Shown here: positions 61,316 to 64,000 of the stretch, in pieces | Position numbering within the stretch: the stretch's first letter is position 1 | How the letters are laid out: every line of letters starts with the position of its first letter | Assembly (NCBI RefSeq): GCF_016654015.1 | Contig: NZ_JAEPWM010000001.1 | Coordinates: 620,001 to 684,000 of the forward strand | Direction of reading: 5' to 3' | Length of the DNA: 64,000 nucleotides | Origin: Ramlibacter ginsenosidimutans | GTDB taxonomy: Bacteria; Pseudomonadota; Gammaproteobacteria; Burkholderiales; Burkholderiaceae_C | Position numbers and translations under genes: made by a program | Notes under the pieces: model-generated | Seen by the model: only the letters and a program-made list of their open reading frames with translations | What the model was told of the DNA's origin: nothing | The model's database searches: none

Positions 61316-61573
61316 TCAGCCGTGAGCCGCGGTGCGCGCGGCGCAGTCGTTGAAATGCCGCACCAGTTCCAGGAAGGCACCGCGCGTGTGCACCACGCCG
61401 TCCAGCACCACCACCGCGTTGGCGCGCTGGAGGGCGCGATTGCGGAAGCGGCGCAGGGCCGAGGGGAACTCCGACGGCGCCACTCGCTCGGACGCGACCA
61501 CCTCGCCATACGGCGTGGCCAGGCTGATGGTGCGCGTGCCGGGCGCGTCGGGTTCGTCGTGCTGCAGGTCCAT
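61316..61573 (-). CDS. Small hypothetical protein
   Basis: An 85-residue frame ending 20 bases past the end of the phosphoesterase gene, on the opposite strand. The sequence (ISLATPYGEVVASERVAPSEFPSALRRFRNRALQRANAVVVLDGVV) has normal-looking hydrophobic spacing and no bias of an antisense artefact, but I recognise no family, signal peptide or membrane segment. An overlapping frame of 123 residues is Arg/Ser-rich and less likely. The 215 bases that follow, to 61788, show no gene. Confidence 0.45.
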   Translation of the reverse strand: MDLQHDEPDAPGTRTISLATPYGEVVASERVAPSEFPSALRRFRNRALQRANAVVVLDGVVHTRGAFLELVRHFNDCAARTAAHG

Positions 61574-61788
61574 GCACGCACTTTGCTCCGCTCGCGCGCC
61601 ACGCAGGGTAGGACCGGCCGGGAATTCTTGCAGGACACCTGCCTACGCCCGGTCGGGCTGGGTCACTGGCTGAGTTTCACCTGTAGGTCACGGCCACCTG
61701 CGCGGTCGCGGCAAGGGATCCGCCCGCATGCGTCGGCCGCCCGAGGCCGCCAGGCCGCCCCGCGTCGCGTGCTTGAGCCGCAGCCCCA

Positions 61789-62049
61789 TCAGGCCGTGTC
61801 GCGGCCCTGTTTTTCGAGGCTGGCGGATTTCTTCAGGCCGCGCACGTTCATGGCCGCGAGGATCAGTTGCAGCGTGATGAGTGCATAGGCCTGCGTGTGC
61901 CAGCCCCAGGCCACCCACAGGGCGTTGCTGGCCATGAAGACCCAGAAGCCGATCTTGCGCCGGTCGGCGTGCGCGGACGCGACCAGCCACGCGGCGAGCA
62001 CGCTGGCCACCATGGCGGGCCACTGAAGGAGGTCGAGGAGGTTGTCCAT
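61789..62049 (-). CDS. Small three-segment membrane protein
   Basis: An 86-residue inner-membrane protein with three hydrophobic stretches (QWPAMVASVLAAWLVAS, GFWVFMASNALWVAWGWH and AYALITLQLILAAMNVRG) and a charged C-terminus (LKKSASLEKQGRD). The pattern resembles small SemiSWEET/PQ-loop-like proteins often called hypothetical. It starts 7 bases after the stop codon of the amidohydrolase gene, so it is probably in the same transcript. Function is unknown. Confidence 0.7.
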   Translation of the reverse strand: MDNLLDLLQWPAMVASVLAAWLVASAHADRRKIGFWVFMASNALWVAWGWHTQAYALITLQLILAAMNVRGLKKSASLEKQGRDTA

Positions 62050-62056
62050 GCGGCGC

Positions 62057-63400
62057 TCAGTGGACCAGGCCCATGGCGCGCGTGATCTTCTCGCCCGAAG
62101 CGCACAGCCGGGCCAAGTCCGCCGACAGGTCGCCGGCCAGCAGCCGGCCCGCGCGCTTGCGCCAGCGACCGGCCACCATGACGCTGTCGATGTTGGCCAG
62201 CGAGGTCTGGAACACGACGCTGCTCACCGCGTCGTGCACCGGCTGCATGTTGAGGTCGCTGGCGCGGATGACGACCAGGTCGGCCTGCTTGCCCGGCGCC
62301 AGCGTGCCGATGCGATCGAGCTGCTGCAGCATGCGCGCGCCCTCCACCGTCACCCAGGACAGCGCTTCGCGCGCGGTGATCGTGGAGGTCGGCGGGATCG
62401 TGCCGTGCGTCTCGCGGTAAGCGACGTTGTCCAGGCTGCGCTGCATGCCGAGCGCGACCCGCGCCTGCGTGAGCATGTCGCCCGAGAGGACGCTCTCGAG
62501 GTCGACGCCGAGCGAAGGCGCACGGCCGAAGCGCCGCAGCCGGCCGGTGATCGGATGGCCGTGGCCTTGCGACATCTCGCTCTCCGCTGCCGCGGAAAAA
62601 CTCATGCCGAGTTCGCAGAAGCGTTGCAGCTGCCCGTCCGAAAGCGCGTGGCCATGCACGATGTTGATGTTGGGTCCGAGCAGGCCCGCGGCCTCCAGCC
62701 GCTCCCAGCCGTCCGGCGTGCGGGCCACGCCGCCGCCCTGGTGCAGCGAGGCGATCAGTCCCAGCTCGCGCGCCATCCGGAAGTCCTGCATCGCGACCTC
62801 CAGCGTGGCGTAGTGCGGCCCGAGCACCGCGGCCTGGATCGACAGCAGCGACTGCCCCTGATGCGCCTTCAGCAGGCGCTCGATCTCCGCGCGCGGATGC
62901 GGCACCTCCCAGAACGGAACCTGCCCCGGCTTGGGATCGGGCTTGGGCGTGCCGTGGAAGAAGGCCGCGCGAATGCCGGTGGACAGCAGGCCCTCGATCG
63001 CCGCGTCGTTGTGCGCAGGCGTGGGATTGTTGTGGCACCAGTCGGCCAGCGTGGTCGTGCCGCAATTGAGCTGGTTCAACGCGCCCATGCGCGTGGCGAT
63101 GAACAGGTCGTCCGGCTGGAAGGCCGTGGCAAGCCCCGCATGCATCTTCTGGAAGTACTCCAGCAGCGTCCAGTTCGCGGCCACGCCGCGCAGCGCCGTC
63201 TGCCAGGTGTGCATGTGCGCATTGACCAGGCCGGGGATGACGATGCAGCCGCTGGCGTCGACCACATCGGCGTCGCCGGCTTCGATGCGGGGCGCGATCG
63301 CAGCGATGCGCTCGCCCTGGACCAGCAGGTCGCCTTGCGGCAGCTCGCCTTGCTGGTCCATCGTGACGATGGTCGCGCCGCGCAGGAGGGTGTTGGGCAT
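62057..63400 (-). CDS. Amidohydrolase family metal-dependent hydrolase
   Basis: A 447-residue enzyme of the cytosine-deaminase-like group. GLVNAHMHTWQTAL near 56-69 holds the first metal His pair, ASLHQGGGVART near 215 the third His, INIVHGHALSDGQL near 240 the fourth and SLGVDLESVLSGDMLTQ near 294 the catalytic-site Asp. PGKQADLVVI near 384 is the usual C-terminal strand. It probably deaminates or opens an N-heterocycle; the substrate is not predicted. The ATG at 63400 is chosen over a start 14 codons upstream. It lies between the Dabb gene and a small membrane-protein gene. Confidence 0.88.
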   Translation of the reverse strand: MPNTLLRGATIVTMDQQGELPQGDLLVQGERIAAIAPRIEAGDADVVDASGCIVIPGLVNAHMHTWQTALRGVAANWTLLEYFQKMHAGLATAFQPDDLFIATRMGALNQLNCGTTTLADWCHNNPTPAHNDAAIEGLLSTGIRAAFFHGTPKPDPKPGQVPFWEVPHPRAEIERLLKAHQGQSLLSIQAAVLGPHYATLEVAMQDFRMARELGLIASLHQGGGVARTPDGWERLEAAGLLGPNINIVHGHALSDGQLQRFCELGMSFSAAAESEMSQGHGHPITGRLRRFGRAPSLGVDLESVLSGDMLTQARVALGMQRSLDNVAYRETHGTIPPTSTITAREALSWVTVEGARMLQQLDRIGTLAPGKQADLVVIRASDLNMQPVHDAVSSVVFQTSLANIDSVMVAGRWRKRAGRLLAGDLSADLARLCASGEKITRAMGLVH

Positions 63401-63446
63401 GGAATCTCCAGGATCGGGCCAGGCGCACTGCGCACCCGGCACCGCT

Positions 63447-63752
63447 TCATTCGCTGACGGTGTAGTCCACCTGGTGGCGATGCGTGCGCATGGCGCCGAG
63501 TTCCTGCTTCACGCGCAGGTGCTCGGGATGGGTGGCGTAGGCATCGAGCGCCGCCTGGGAACTGAAGTCGCTGACCAGCACCACGTCGCACGCATAGTCC
63601 ACGCCGCTGCTGTCCACCCCGATCTCCAGGTGCAGCAGGCCGGGAATGCGACCGCGCAGGCCGAGGAAACTCGCCTTGAGCTGCTCGATGTTGGCCAGCT
63701 TCTCGTCGCGGGTCGCCCCGCGCACGTTCCACATGACGACGTGGCGGATCAA
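63447..63752 (-). CDS. Dabb (stress-responsive A/B barrel) family protein
   Basis: A 101-residue ferredoxin-like barrel. MIRHVVMWNVRG opens it, IPGLLHLEIGVDSS near 36-49 and CDVVLVSDFSSQAALDAYATHPEHLRVKQEL near 55-85 are typical Dabb blocks. Some Dabb proteins are cyclases or decarboxylases, for example of aromatic polyketides. It overlaps the dioxygenase before it by 4 bases, so it belongs to that enzyme's pathway. Confidence 0.9.
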   Translation of the reverse strand: MIRHVVMWNVRGATRDEKLANIEQLKASFLGLRGRIPGLLHLEIGVDSSGVDYACDVVLVSDFSSQAALDAYATHPEHLRVKQELGAMRTHRHQVDYTVSE

Positions 63753-64000
63753 GCCGCGGCCTCCATCTTGCGCGGCAGCACGAAGTCGTACTCGACGAGG
63801 TAGCTGCCGTCCGGCTGCTTCACCCAGTCGGCGATCAGCGACTGGCGCACGCCGAACACGGCATCGGAGTCCAGGTACGGGTCGCCATTGCGGAACACGT
63901 GGGTGATCAGCCGCTCGTAGCCCGGCGCCGTGATCATGAAATGCAGGTGCGCCGGCCGCCAGGGATGGCGTTTGGTCGCGCGCAGCATCTCGCCGACCGG
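63749..64000 (-). CDS. Intradiol dioxygenase, C-terminal part (runs off the window)
   Basis: At least 83 residues of the C-terminus; the 5' end lies beyond base 64000. RPAHLHFMITAPGY holds two iron-ligand-type His, and DPYLDSDAVFGVRQSLI matches the same block in the dioxygenase at 58446-59330 (PYLDSDAVFGVRNSLV), so the two are paralogues. It ends in VEYDFVLPRKMEAAA. The stop overlaps the Dabb gene start by 4 bases. Confidence 0.9.
   Translation of the reverse strand, partial: PVGEMLRATKRHPWRPAHLHFMITAPGYERLITHVFRNGDPYLDSDAVFGVRQSLIADWVKQPDGSYLVEYDFVLPRKMEAAA

Noticed and set aside
61574-61788. Possible gene or repeat between the small hypothetical and the membrane protein
   Set aside because: There are scattered GTAGG and CCTAC strings, but no arm pair long enough to call and no coding frame that reads like a protein.

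Overview
The window is GC-rich DNA from a betaproteobacterium, most likely Burkholderiales, family Comamonadaceae (Ramlibacter/Variovorax-like). This rests on gene order (ispE, tRNA-Gln, prs, rplY, pth), an aa3-type oxidase operon with small DUF2970, DUF2909 and 37-residue assembly proteins, mutM next to mutY, hrcA close to nadK and recN, and the style of the periplasmic binding proteins. No phage, insertion sequence, CRISPR array or plasmid module was seen. It is mostly core chromosome with one catabolic region at the right end.

Layout. 0-17 kb holds a CAU-anticodon tRNA, a lipoprotein, hrcA, a methyltransferase remnant, nadK, recN, rapZ, a mutM / dynamin-like GTPase / mutY operon on the minus strand, and a plus-strand run of a TPR protein, lolB, ispE, tRNA-Gln, prs, rplY, pth and a frameshifted DUF4124 gene. 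17-26 kb holds a ferredoxin and a complete Dpp/Opp-type peptide ABC transporter co-directional with an amidase and a TTC38-like TPR protein. 26-36 kb holds a phosphatase, coaD, rsmD, a pair of M16 peptidases, ftsY, cutA, an Mpo1-like protein, rpoH and a 7TM protein with a degenerate GGDEF domain. 36-46 kb is the cytochrome c oxidase region: sco, ctaB, ctaA, a Sco-like protein and surf1 in one minus-strand unit, and ctaC, ctaD, a 37-residue peptide, ctaG, DUF2970 and ctaE in another. 46-51 kb holds a BioC-like methyltransferase, comF, trmL, a MaoC-like protein, an orphan ParA, an FMN reductase and an NTF2-like protein. 51-64 kb is catabolic: a branched-chain-type ABC transporter with a fused permease-ATPase, a class III CoA-transferase, a citryl-CoA-lyase-like protein, two intradiol dioxygenases, a LysR regulator, a phosphoesterase, an amidohydrolase and a Dabb protein.

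Working together. HrcA (about 1.1-2.1 kb) and a perfect CIRCE operator in front of rpoH (32.63 kb) indicate that the HrcA repressor controls the RpoH heat-shock sigma factor. MutM and MutY form the oxidised-guanine repair pair, with a dynamin-like GTPase between them. The right end reads as an import-and-degrade module for an aromatic acid: uptake by Liv, ring cleavage by the dioxygenase, CoA activation, and C-C cleavage.

The least explained content is repetitive. (1) A roughly 60-bp repeat, five copies, joins the stop codon of one gene to the next gene, twice supplying the Shine-Dalgarno sequence and GTG start. (2) Three copies of an ACGCAGAG-rich inverted repeat. (3) Four copies of a GTAGGCTGG/GAACCCCAGC inverted repeat. 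(4) Two large nested palindromes of about 220 and 277 bp that could fold into long branched hairpins. All functional calls come from reading the sequence; no database search was run.
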